From Ochotona curzoniae (lineage: Eukaryota; Chordata; Mammalia; Lagomorpha; Ochotonidae), in NCBI RefSeq assembly GCF_017591425.1, contig NW_024465885.1, positions 33,426,501 to 33,490,500 on the forward strand: a stretch of DNA of 64,000 bases, read 5' to 3'. Position numbers and translations under genes: made by a program. The notes under the pieces were generated by a model. That model saw only the letters and a list, made by a program, of their open reading frames with translations. It did no database searches and was not told where the DNA came from. This document shows positions 34,820 to 46,600 of the stretch, piece by piece (position 1 is the stretch's first letter; every line of letters begins with the position of its first letter).

Positions 34820-35129
34820 GGGCCTGGCGCGGTGGCGCAAGTGGTTAAGGTCCTCACCTTGCACGCCCGGGATCCCATATGGGCGCCGGTTCTATACCGG
34901 CAGCCCCACTTCCCTTCCAGCTCCCTGCCTGTGGCCCGGGAAAGAAGTCGAGGACGGCCCAAAGCTTTGGGAACCTGCACCCGCGTGGGAGACCCGGAAG
35001 AGGCTCCTGGCTTCGGATCGGCATAGTATCGGCCACTTGGGGAGTGAATCATCGGACGGAAGATCTTCCTCTCTGTCTCTCCTCTCTGTATATCCGCCTT
35101 TCCAATAAAATAAATAAATAAATAAATCT
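34820..35129 (+). mobile_element. C-type SINE, very young, perfect 17-bp TSD
   Basis: GGGCCTGGCGCGGTGGCGCA head, body close to consensus, end GCCTTTCCAATAAAATAAAT with AAAT repeats. Direct repeats TTAATATTGTGTGCTTT at 34803-34819 and 35130-35146 are identical. Compared with sister copies it lacks about 13 bases after GGCATAGTATCGG (the GTTGTGCTC segment) and its B-box region reads GGTTCTATACC. Probably the most recent insertion in the window. Confidence 0.97.
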
Positions 35130-35146
35130 TTAATATTGTGTGCTTT

Positions 35147-37060
35147 AAGGTCAGAAAATGCCAGTTTTCCATAGGGATCAACAAGTAATACCAATAAAAC
35201 CTGTTCTGAGTTAAGTGTAGTGTTTACATTTTTATTAACCTGTTAGTTACTCATTATCTTCCAGTATTGCTCACTCTTGGCAAACGGAGCTCAAAATTCC
35301 AATGTCAATATTGATTCCCAATCACTTTAAAGGTAGGCAATAACCCCATATTGTGAATACACTAATCCAAATAGAATCACTCGTATTTGGATCCTGCTAT
35401 AACAAAAGACTTTTGCTCCAGTGAGCAGATACTGTAAATAAGGGAATAGTCTTAATTATTAATTTAAAAATGAATGAGTAGTGTTTCAATAAAGATCAGA
35501 ATTCTAAATTGATGCTTGTTTTCTTGTTCCACAGAAAGAGAGCCAGGGACTTCAAATCTTGGTTTTACTTTAGCAATAATGGTATACTTGTAACAGTTAC
35601 CTCTTCCAATTTTGCTGGGTAGCTTTCTTAAGGAATAACTTTTCTGACAGGGAGGACATAGGTTCAGGTAGAGTTCCCTTTTTTTTTGGAGTGAAGCTAG
35701 TAGTTGATGGTACTCGGGTCATTGGAAGTGGCAGTAAGCTTTACAGAATGTGTCATTAGCCTCTGCTTGCGTAAGCAAGGGACAGCAACAGGATTACTGG
35801 CATCCACATAGATCCAGGGGGACAAGTGTGGTGGAGAATTATAGCTCCCCAGCTCTAAGTGGGGAACCGGTTGACCAGCCGAGGTCTTGGAGTTTACATC
35901 TCCCACTGCTCTGGATCACCTGTTCTTGGCAGTATAGAGTGGTGTATAGCCTTGCGTACTAGCCATAGTTGCACAACTGATCCAACAGTATAAAGTGTAG
36001 CCAGAGTGTGATCAAATGTTTGCTGGGTACCAGGGACAAGGAAATAACATAGGCTGCTGTTCTCACACATATCTCATATATCTATCACATAGATATAAAC
36101 ACTTTATTGAGTGGCCCTGTTTTCAAAAGAGGCCATAGTGTAGTGGCATGGAATGAATATCCTGATTGAGGGAAGCAACATGAATTCATTCTCTGAAGCA
36201 ATGCTACCATGCATACTCCAGGTGGCTCCACAAACCAAACTAAACTCGTGAACATTGGGATGTTTGTGTTGCCCACAGGTCTCGTGTACTTACCATTTCC
36301 TAACGGGGCAGGAGATTCACAATTGCCATTTGCTTTGTTTATTTTTCTATGCTATCATCCTGATTCTCCATATCAAAGTTTCTTTCACTCCCTGGTATTT
36401 CCTTGTCCTTGCCCTCAATAATTGATCTTGAAATGCAATCATTCATTTGTTGCTTTGGTTTCTTATGTGATAGACAATAACGCATCACCTCTATTCCATT
36501 GTCTTAGACTTATCTCCAAAAGCATCCTTTTAATCCGAGAAATTTGAGCCACACTTTTAACTACTGGGTTCACTTTTAACATAGTATACTAATCATAGGA
36601 AGATAAGGGCAATCACCAAATAAAAATGCTTTTATATTTAAGTAACATTTTGGGACATTGGAACATAATTGCTCAGCTCTTGCTCGTTTTGACAGTCTTT
36701 TTCTGTAGCATAAACCTAGGCAAAGTTGCTGTTCACAGTTGAAGGGATGTTTGTAAGGCGTCCGGAAGTGTCAGGTAGCAATGAAGCCATTTGGTGTTGT
36801 TACCCATTGCCAAGACATCTCGATTATATGCTTTGTACCATAATTGGCTTGATGTAACTGTTAGCTTTCAATCCAAGAACATTTTTCCTCAAAAATATCA
36901 ACTATGACAGGAGTAAATCTGCTTAATATACACAAGTTAATCTCTCTCTCTCTTTTTTTTTTAAATTTGCACCGATGAAAGTCAGAAGCGCGAGCAACAA
37001 ATTAAAACATGGCTTACATTTTTTAAATGTTCCATAAAATCAGATAGTACCACAGAAATG
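35147..37060. other. 1.9 kb with nothing recognised
   Basis: A GC-richer patch at 35.68-36.05 kb has 69-70 codon frames on both strands and could be an unrecognised old repeat. Nothing protein-like. Confidence 0.4.
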
Positions 37061-37084
37061 AAAAGCACTCAAGAACATTTCTGT

Positions 37085-37205
37085 GTAATGAGATCCTATG
37101 TAAGCAATGTGTAAAATGGAAGTAATTAGAATTATATGTAATTACATCTAATAGGTACCAAATACCTGCTACAGTGCCTGGCATATACCTCAGGCACACA
37201 GTATA
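37085..37205 (+). mobile_element. MIR-like SINE fragment
   Basis: GTGTAAAATGGAAGTAATTAG followed by CTACAGTGCCTGGCATATACC mirrors the MIR core order (TGTAAAATGGGGATAATAA ... ACAGTGCCTGGCACATAG). Ancient and diverged. Confidence 0.6.
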
Positions 37206-37478
37206 GTTTACTACAGTGAGATAATATAAACCAACACTAACTTTAGAAAAGAGTAATTGAAAGGGAAATGGAAAAAATAATTTAAAAAGTGGAAGAGTCA
37301 TTTAGAATCCATGAGAATCTAAGAGAAGTTGAAAGAAGAAAGCTAACAGGGAAAGCGGATCACCACTACCAAGCACTTCCAAGATTGAGATTTTCATAAC
37401 ACTGTGGTACAATACCTTCTAGTATTGCATTAAATTCCTTTTGCTAAAATCTCTGGTGGAACCTCCAATTTATTTAAT

Positions 37479-37846
37479 GTTGTGGTTTGATATGAGTTAT
37501 TTTCTAAAAAAATTATGTGGAAATTGTATTGCCTTTCAGAGCTACTGGGTGGTGGGGCTTGCAAAAAAAAATAATAATTTTAGATGAGTAATAGGGTCCA
37601 ATGTCTCCATTACAAGATGAACCCTTGTGATGCGTCCTCTTGAGAAATAAGATAGGTTATCATTGTAAAGTGAGGCTGGCATTTTGGCCTCTTAACACAT
37701 GCCCACGCATCTTTTCACCATCTGTCACAACTGAATTGGCATGAGGCTGACGTGGGGGCAAGCTTATCAATAAACGTTACTTCATTTCTTTAAGAATCAT
37801 TTAGTGACAGTTGCTCTGTTATAGCAATAGAAAACAAAAAAACACT
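37479..37846 (+). mobile_element. MaLR-type LTR (old ERVL-MaLR solo LTR)
   Basis: It starts TGTTGTGGTTTGATATGAG, carries GTGGTGGGGC, ATGAACCCTTGTGATG, GGCATTTTGGCCTC and TTTCACCATCTG, and ends AGTTGCTCTGTTATAGCAATAG. This is the familiar order of MaLR LTRs (TGTTATGGTTTGAATRTG at the start, TTGTTATAGCAGCA at the end). No internal retroviral sequence is adjacent, so a solo LTR; long inactive. Confidence 0.75.
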
Positions 37847-38311
37847 GAAATGTAATATTTTTAAGAGGAATTACTTGTTAATTAAGAATTCATGACAGGA
37901 TAACAAAATCCAGATACTTACCAAGAATTGTTTAAAACCAAATACTAATTTAGCAGCAGGCTTACAGATAGTGAAAGAATAGGAGAGTTTGTTGGAACAT
38001 TGTACCATTTTTTCCTAGATATATATTAATATACATTCTTTCTGTATTTCTGAAATATATGCAAGCCATTAAACTAATTATAGTAAGCATTTATTGGTTT
38101 ATATTTTTCATCTTATTTTTCATTGACTTAATAAGTATCTACTGAATGACTTAATAAATATAAATAACAATAAATAAATATAAAATGAACAACTTTTCAA
38201 AGTTACAACAAAATGGAGGGACCACTACAGTGACCAACAACAACAAAAAAAACAAGTCACCATTAACCTTGTAAAGTATTTAGTCCAGAGAGAATACATT
38301 ATTTAAATCTT

Positions 38312-39633
38312 TTTTTTTACATTTTATTATTATTGCTATCATTTTATGATACAGCTCCATATTCCCTAATCCCCTCCCAAATTCCCTCCCCCCCCCCAGT
38401 TCCTTTATATCATTACCAACATATAGTTCTTCACACTCAGTCATATGTCCATCATTGCGGGCATGGACAATCGCGGAGAGTCCAGAATTATATTGTCAAG
38501 ATAGGGTAAACAGTTTCATTGTAAGTCCATCTTTGTCTGGAAACAGAAATGCATACCACACTGCATCCTCACATCTGGGTATGATAGTCTCCATTTCACA
38601 GCTATTGTACATCCCCTCAAATGAAAAGTCATGATACAAAATCAACAACAGAAAGAAAAATAGAAATTTACAATGCCATGAAGTTAAATGACATGTCACT
38701 AGATATGACAGTCTCCATTACACAGCTACTATACATTCCCTTAAATGAAGAGCCATAAAACAAACTCAACATCCAAGAGAAAAAAAGAAATTAACAACAC
38801 CATGAAGTTAAACAACATGCTATTAAATGACTAACGCGTAGCTGAAGAAATGAAAATCAAAAACCTTTTTGAAGAAAATAATGCCGCTCTATGATCTACG
38901 GGTTATTGAATGATTTAATCAAAAGAAAGTGTTTTGAAGAGATGAAATCAACAGAAAACAACAAAACCCATGTGATATAATTTCTGCTAATCTTTGTGGG
39001 TGAAGTGTGTCTCCTTCAGATAATAAACAGACGGGTCAAGGAAAATTTCCCTAATCTGGAGAAAGAATTGGGAAACAAGATCAAGCAGGGGCACAGAACT
39101 CCCAACAGGCTTGGCCAAAAGTGATCTTCACCACAACACATGATCATCAAGCTCTCTTCAACTGAACATAAGGAAAAGATCCTTTAAAGTGCACATGAGA
39201 AAAATCAATTGACATATAAAGGAATGCCAGTTAAGCTTACAGGAAATCTCTCACAGGAAACTCTACAGGACAGAAGAGAATGGAGTGACATATTCCAGAT
39301 TCTAAAAGAAAAAAAAAATGTCAGCCTAAGATAATATATCCAGCAAAGCTTACTTTTGACTTTGATAATGAAAGAAAATTCTTCCACAGTAAAGAAAAGC
39401 TAAAAAAATATGCCTCTTTCAAACCTGCTCTACAAAGGATATTTCAAGATGTTCTCTTGACAGAGAAGAGGAATAGCACCTACCAAAACCAAAGGAAATG
39501 GGAAGGAACATCCCAGCAAAACGACAACAGAAGACTAAACCAATGAACAACTCATTCCTAAAATGACAAAACCAAAGTACCACCCATGTATATTTAACTC
39601 TTAATATAAATGGCTTAAGCTCAATCAAACATC
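38312..39633 (-). mobile_element. scrambled L1 composite, copy B, 18-bp TSD
   Basis: On the minus strand the element ends in an L1 3'UTR (GGAGCTGTATCATAAAATG, then AATAATAATAAAATG and an A tail, seen as T at 38311-38318). Upstream of that 3'UTR lies L1 sequence in the opposite sense: ORF2 endonuclease end/linker (38640-38900), then ORF1-ORF2 intergenic sequence, then the ORF2 start, reading LNINGLSS on the plus strand at 39600-39625. The whole is bounded by ATACATTATTTAAATCTT (38294-38311) and ATACATTATTCAAATCTT (39634-39651), 17 of 18 identical, so it inserted as one unit. A 124-bp tandem duplication lies inside. The same arrangement recurs at 55.5-56.3 kb. Confidence 0.82.
38580..38827. repeat. 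124-bp tandem duplication inside composite L1
   Basis: Units 38580-38703 and 38704-38827. Each begins TATGAYAGTCTCCATT, contains CAGCTAYTRTACATYCCC and GAAATTWACAAYRCCATGAAG, and ends near AACATG. The unit spans the 3'UTR/ORF2-linker fusion point, so the fusion is present twice. The units differ at many positions, indicating an old duplication. Confidence 0.85.
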
Positions 39634-40109
39634 ATACATTATTCAAATCTTAATAACCTAGAAATACAGATCTGAAGACAGACTACAATTTGGTTAGTGA
39701 AACCAAGTCCACCTGAGAAGTAATATAAAAGCTGATATCTGCACACTACAATAGTTCAGTAAAACATCTAGAGCAAACCCGAAGCAGAGGAGAGCAGCAA
39801 CAGGAATATTTTCCATGTAGGAGCACAACGTAATTATTTTCTTACACATACTTCGTATGATCGTTGTTGTAATTATTCTGGTCTACCATTGCTGGAGAAA
39901 TGCAGCCATAGAGATTCTTTCAGGGAAATAGGCAACAGGTTAGATTTGGAACATTTCAAGCTGGCCTCACTGCAAATGAGGCATGTGAAAACCTTGAAAT
40001 AATTCATCAAAATCCATGACATTAATTGAGCATTGTGTCTGAAAAGAGAAATGACTTCAAATCTATTGTCACATTTAATCTTTATAATTATGTCATTAAG
40101 AACTCTTAT

Positions 40110-40455
40110 TGCTGTGATTTGAACATATCCCTCAAAGTTCTCAGGTTGGAAATTTTAATCACTGCCATAGTGTTGGGAAACGGGGACTAACATGAGGTAA
40201 TTGGTCATGATGGAGGGCTCTAATCTCACAAATGAATCACTATTATTAACATGGAGTGGATTATTTACCAAAAGACTGGTTTTGTTATGCAGTCAAGTTA
40301 CCCTCTTTTACCTCCATTCTGTCAGTTTTGCTCCTCTGCCTTTCAGCACACAATGAGGCACCACGGAGGTTTTTAACCTTCAGAAATATAAGCCAACTAA
40401 ATCTCTATTCATGTTCATTTAAACAGAATCAGGCATTTTGTCTCTCTCCACACAC
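40110..40455 (+). mobile_element. MaLR-type LTR (solo)
   Basis: TGCTGTGATTTGAACATATCC, GTGTTGGGAAACGGGG, GGTCATGATGGAGGGCTC, AGTGGATTATTTACC, CTTCAGAAATATAAGCCAAC, AATCAGGCATTTTGTC match the order of MaLR LTR consensus sequences. No flanking internal region. Dead. Confidence 0.75.
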
Positions 40456-41625
40456 AAATAATACATAAAATATTATCATAAATATCATAAAATCATACAA
40501 TAATCATAAAACCATAAATAATATCATACCCATCAACTCTTTTCCAAATTTCAGCCTCTCCAAAAATAAATGGAATTTTAAAAATCAGAAATTAATCACT
40601 TTGTTTTTAATGACTACTCCTTTCCTTTACTTTGTGCTCATAAATTGAGATCCATTTTTACATGAGATCAAAAGAAATCAAGGAAAAAGATAGTAATAAT
40701 AAAATATTCCAAATTAATTCCCCTATCTTCTACTTACAGAAAAAATCTGCAAATCAAAAAAAAACAAAAACAAAAAACGTTTTTTCTCTGTAGCTTCCAT
40801 TTTCATCCCACTTTTCTTCCCATACCCCTATCTTCTAAGTTAAAATGATCCTTAAAAATGTGCTTTCAGCTTCACATATTTATGTAGGGTGCCTTCAGGA
40901 AATCCAAGGAAAATGGCATCTTATATTTAAAAATAAAATTGTGTGGCATTACACAGTTGTCTAAAATATAAAATTAATTTTAAATAGTTCATAAAACATC
41001 TACATAATGTTTTAAAATTTCAAGCAGTGAGTCTCTATTTTTGAGGATTGACATGCCAACTCTATACAATGAATGCATGAAGAATTGCCCCACACTATTG
41101 TTATAGATAACAAACATGTGGAGAAAAAAATTCCTTTTATAAAATGGAAAGGGGTTCAATCTAATTTATGAATATCTTCCGATATATTTTTAAATGTTTT
41201 AAAATTTTATATGCTATCTAAAATATAATAATTGATATGTAAATAGTAATTAGAATGTTTTAAGAAAAGCAGAAAATGCACACTTTTAGTAATCATGAAA
41301 ATTTTATTGTAAATATTTTGAACTGCTTTGATTGAATACATAGGTAGAAATCCTGGATACAGAGGGTCAATTGTATTTAAAAATAAAGCTTGTGTGTTGC
41401 TTTGTTAGGCATAAAATTCTACAAACTTATTCTAAATATGCTTTCTCAAAACCATCAAGCACAAAGTTGAATCATTCACATTGTAAGATATCATCATATT
41501 ATAAATTTATAGAATCAAAAACAGCCTGACTGTTAAAATAACACAATTCAAACAAAGAATTAAAAATAATAATTTCAAAGATGTCACTATAGACCGACAA
41601 TCAAACTTTAAAGATATCTCGCACA
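40456..41625. other. 1.2 kb with nothing recognised
   Basis: AT-rich with runs of A; the longest frame is under 65 codons. No repeat recognised. Confidence 0.45.
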
Positions 41626-41626
41626 T

Positions 41627-41672
41627 ATTTCTTCTCAGTCTTTTGGCTAACATCAAGTGTAAAAATACTGCG
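41627..41672 (+). pseudogene. U2 snRNA 5' fragment
   Basis: CTTCTCAGTCTTTTGGCTAA followed by CATCAAGTGTA matches U2 snRNA from about nucleotide 4 (CTTCTCGGCCTTTTGGCTAAGATCAAGTGTA), including most of the branch-point-recognition-proximal 5' region. The match fades after about 40 bases. No Sm site, no A tail and no upstream snRNA promoter elements are visible. Weakly similar flanks (ATATCTCGCACA, ATACTGCGCAGA) could be a decayed TSD. Confidence 0.72.
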
Positions 41673-41679
41673 CAGAAAA

Positions 41680-42930
41680 TCCATCCCAAGTAGAGCATGA
41701 AAGTGGAGTATCTGATTCTGTAAGATAAAAATCATGAGTCTTCCAGCAGATAATTTAAACAAATATTATATACCTGGAATTATGCTGCACATAAAGGTAT
41801 TATATAATGTTTAAGTTACAAAATTATTCACTCATCAACAAGTTTCATTAGCATATAGGTGCAGGACATGGAAAGATAAAATGTATCAGATTTTTAATCA
41901 CATCGTCCCAGAGTTGGGTGTTTGCCTAGGAGTAAAAATGGTAAGTAAAATTAACTAATTTCAAAATAAAGTATCTACATTTAACACCCATCCTCAGCCT
42001 CTGGAATACTTCTTTGCTAAATTTAAGTCAACACCTTAAGCCAAAAAAATTTTAAGTCATTTGGTACACATAGTATTCTCCAGATTGAATCATTGCATGA
42101 CTTAATACTAATGCTTTTCTTAAGCTTAGGAAAAGAGAATAACATATGTGTTATTTCTATTTTGTTTAGTTAATTTAGAATGTGCTTCATTCTCATTTTA
42201 TTTGGACATTAGCAAAAATAATCTAGCATAGTACTTATTAAAAAGTAGGCTTAAGAACCACTTAGACTAAATTCTTTAAAGATGTCCAGGTTCACCTAGT
42301 TTTATATTAAATTCAACATTCTTTAGAAAGATATCTCACTGACTGTTATATACTTGGAAGAGTTCTAATATAAAGTAGGACCTTATTATCTATTTTTCTC
42401 TTTTCAAATTATATTTTGAGTATTAAAATATGCCAACATGTACTTCTTTAATCTATATTCAATGGAAACTTCTTGTATTGCAGAAACTTATATATAAATG
42501 TAAAAGTAATTGAATAAAAATAGAACCTACGGAAAATTCACAAATTAATAAATGTTGTTCAAACAAGATAACATAACAATTCACATGCAAATTTTTTTGG
42601 AAACTGAAAAATGGAACTTTTCTGATTTAAAGTTTAAAAAGTTCAGAAAGCAATCCTTGGGGAAGATTTTTATCAAAATACAAATAAATTCTAAGGAAGC
42701 TATTTTCAGGAATAATCTCTACCAATAACTGAATTTATTTTAGAATATTCCAATTAACTTAAGAAACTTAAATTATCTTAAATTCAATACAAACAATATT
42801 TAACAATGAAAATGTGAGTAAAAACCTACTGTCTACCAAACACAGATAAACTCCAATTTGTTTCTGTGTTATTGTAGAGAAGTAACTGTTAACACACTAC
42901 TTCACGTATCTTCACCCTGTATCAGAATTC
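41680..42930. other. 1.25 kb with nothing recognised
   Basis: AT-rich, no frame over 60 codons, no repeat recognised. Confidence 0.45.
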
Positions 42931-42934
42931 TGAC

Positions 42935-43050
42935 TCGGCATGCAAATAGTTGGGTAGGCTACCTATAGAGGAGACCTTTCATCCTGGCTTTGGCCTGATC
43001 AAGTATTGGCTACAGAAAGCATTTGAGTACACACTCTGATAGGAAATCAG

Positions 43051-43117
<67 letters not shown>

Positions 43118-43175
43118 ATGTGTGTGTGTGTATACACATCTATCTGTCTCCCAAATTAATAAAATATTTTAAAAG
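42935..43175 (+). mobile_element. old C-type SINE with expanded CT/GT tract
   Basis: TTTCATCCTGGCTTTGGCC, TGATCAAGTATTGGCTAC and CTGATAGGAAATC follow the 3' half of the older SINE consensus. Its CT segment has grown to about 80 bases (43050-43106) followed by (GT)n, before the CCCAAATTAATAAAAT end. Confidence 0.7.
43046..43137. repeat. (CT)n-(GT)n compound microsatellite
   Basis: CT dinucleotides with CTTT interruptions pass into TGTGTGTATGTGTG. It sits at the natural CT-rich segment of the SINE. Confidence 0.95.
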
Positions 43176-43502
43176 ACAAAAGGAAATAGCATTTAGAAAC
43201 AATTTTTTAGCATGAAGAACTTGTAGAAGTTTATCATCCAAATTAAAACCCAAAGAGAAAAATACATTTAAAAAGTCCATACCAAACAATATAACATTGT
43301 GTAATTACAGTCCAAAAGAAGAGTAATTGATAAGAAAAACTGGAGAGAAAATAAACTATAGAACCTAGGTAAATCTAGTTAGGAAAAAACAACAACAACA
43401 AAATACAAAGAACACATAGGGTCTACATAAAGAACACTGACACATATTCTAATATTCATTAAATATGATAGCAGCAGAAATAACACTACAGTAAATGCTT
43501 TA

Positions 43503-43600
43503 GGGCCAGTGTTGTGGAGCAGTGAGTAAAGCCTTGTCTCAACAATGCTGACATCCCATATTGGTGGAGGTTCCGTTTCCAGCTATTTTTTTTTTTTAGG
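43503..43600 (+). mobile_element. SINE head only (tRNA-like part)
   Basis: GGGCCAGTGTTGTGGAGCAG, TGACATCCCATATTGG and GGAGGTTCCGTTTCC are the first 80 or so bases of the C-type SINE, ending abruptly in a T run. Loss of the 3' part is unusual for an L1-mobilised element, so a later deletion is likely. Confidence 0.75.
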
Positions 43601-46600
43601 ATTTGCTTCATTACTTGAAAAAGTTACAGTGTGTCTAATTCTGTTGCACCTTAAACATTCAAGTAAATGAAAATATTTCTTTAAAACATAATACTTAGGT
43701 CAATATCCCAACTAAAATGACAGTTGAAGAAACATGAGAACAGTAGGAGAAGACTAGATGCTGCATATAAGAGATTACTTTTGAATGGAGAAAATGCATC
43801 AACTAAAATGCAACAGTGAATTCAAAACTTTGCTCCTCTGTAAAAGCAATGACAAACAGTCTCAAATGCTCAGTCCCAGTGATTTTGCATCTGGGTATTA
43901 AGCAAAGACCTACACTACGTGAGTTACAAGAAAAAAGGATGAATGTCGACAGTCAATAAGCATTTCACATTGTGGTGTACTTCCACTCAATTTTGGTTCC
44001 TGATTTCACAATGCAGTGACACTTGTTACAGCAAGAATCCATGGCCCCAGTTCTGAGGTAGAACAGATATCATCTAGAAATATATTCATTATTTGCCAAT
44101 TTAGCTATTACTTCAAAATACAATTCAATAGCTTTACCAATATGTTATGTTTCTCAGAAATGTCACAGTGATAAAGCCACTTCCAAGGACATTTGCCAGA
44201 AAGTAGTCACCACTGCCAAAGTGATGAATAATGGCTGGAACAAATGAAAGACTAAATAAAAATGTATCAATAATGAAATGTTTAAAACCCGCTTGAAGAG
44301 TTTCAAAATATTGCAAAGGAGCAATAGGCTCATTTACAGGCCCAGCGTGGTGCAGGTGCTCAGGAATGACCGAAGCTTGACATAGATGCTCACATTTGTG
44401 GATGCTAGAGATAAGGGGTGAGACAACGTAGCTTAGCAACTGACAGAGCGAATGTTGATGCTGTACCCCAACACGCAGAGCAAGCCTCCTGCGTTTTTCT
44501 TAGTTGCTGTGAATATTACTTACTCTTGCTTACCCCAATCCCCAATGATACCCTGGTTTGAATGCTATCAAAGGTACAATGGCTACTTCAATATGCCAAT
44601 ATCTCTACAAATTCCTACAAATACTTCAAGCCACTGGGATGGAGGAAGCTCACTTTGGTTTATTGCTACTTTGGCATGACCGGCATAATTGCCTCACCTG
44701 GTTACATAGCTCCCATGAATATGACAGCATCCTAGTCCCTACACTCTGGACCCATTGAATGCTCAGCCACATGACTTTAACTGGTAAACTGAAGTGGATA
44801 TGGCTGCTTCCAAATCTGTAAGAGTCACAGGTTAACATTGCATTATCCACATAATAGAACAAAATGATTGACTTCCTTTGAATTTTGTTGAAGCAACAAA
44901 GCACCAACAACAATAAAACAAACTAGGAGTAATGGAATAAGCTGTCTGACACTGGCTAAAGATGGGCATGGTGGATGTGTGGGAGGCAGAAGGCACAGTA
45001 GCTGCCCTTCACTGTCTCTGCCAAGCATGAACGCCTGGCTGAGGCATCTCTGCTGTCACAACATTTAGCAGAAGCACAGATTTCCAGTCCCTACAAAGTC
45101 ATGACAGGAAATCCCATCTATTCTTGCCATCAATCAGATATCAACTAGTTCTGAAATACAAATCGAACACTAAATACTCTACCACCTGTGGACTGGGACA
45201 CTGCAACTGCCCATAGCGAACTCTCTGTCATGAAGTCAGTCTCTTTTGGGTGACTATAGGGGAAGTCTTGAAGAGTATTATATGCTCTGTGTCATCTTGT
45301 CAACAGAATGCTTAGCCACTGGAATTATTGGGTTATCTCTGATGTTGACTTTAGATATCAGGATGGAATACCCCCTTGTTCCAGGGCATAGCAGGTGTTT
45401 TTCATCATCTTTTGATTCCCTCTTACCTAAACATGGCCATATATGGCCAACACAGAGCCATGACAAATTAAACTACTTTTTACTTGTCGTTTCCACCCTT
45501 GAACTTAGCCAAAAGTCTGAGAAGTGATTTTTACTTGTCTTTTCCTCTTTTTCTATTTGCAAATGCTTCCCCATGTGGTAGGGTAGAGGTCCCTGAACCT
45601 TTACTTACATATTGGGATACAAGCACAAATAAAATTCACTAAGCTTAATTATTTTTTTTTCTTTATTTCAGTGAGGCTAAATAAGAATGAAACATCACAC
45701 AATGTTATCTAATATATTATCACCACTAGCAAAAACAGTGTTCCCTGCTTGTATCCCTAAGGTGCTAAGTAAAATTCATTTCTTCAAATCCAAATTGGTA
45801 AAATGTAACACCAGATCCCATAGCGTTTCTATTTTTCACACTTGTGGTCCAATTGCATACTTGCTATTTTATCCATCCAGCAGGTAATTCAAGCTCAATA
45901 CATCCCAAAGCAGAAGTCAGTATTCATATTATGCACAATTCAAAATTGTTGACCATCTCTTGTTTCTTATCTCATATATTAGGTTCAGTTGTTCAAATCA
46001 GAATTGCAGATGTTATATATGTTTCTTTTTTCACCTTTCAACTTAAACTAACCAGGCACCATTTGTATCTAGTAAGATGTATTCAAAATAATAAGTAATG
46101 GATGATTAAAATAATCAGAGAAGGAATAGTCTTCTGTGCAATCGAAGAAATGTCTGCATACTATTAAAGGCAACCTGTGCCTCCAGTAAGCAGTTGGAAA
46201 CATTAATTCCTTGTTCAGAAGCAAACTTGTGCAAATAAGAGCAGAGTTGTAGATGAGCATATAAAATTCCTCCACTGCTGAAATGTGTGAGTTAATTTTT
46301 TTAGAGCAAGGAATGCGGATTGATTGAAGCAAAAGTGTCATAAAATGTTCCATGTTTATCTACTTAAGTTTTATGCTCTACATCCTGCATCTTATTTATA
46401 ATTCCTATATCTATCTCCCCTTATGAATTCATAACTGCTTTGTTCTCTCAAAGGCACTCTGTTTCTTTATATTTTATGACTGGCTTTGCTAAATCAATTA
46501 AGTTCAATTGAATTTAGCTATATAAGTCACAAAACCAAACCCAGAAGACCACATTAGCAGAGACATACTGCTGCATGCACTCCCAATGAATATTTAGTAG

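Noticed and set aside
34789..35184. 131-codon minus and 115-codon plus frames
   Set aside because: Both lie on the fresh SINE at 34820-35129. Its GC-rich body leaves several frames open by chance.
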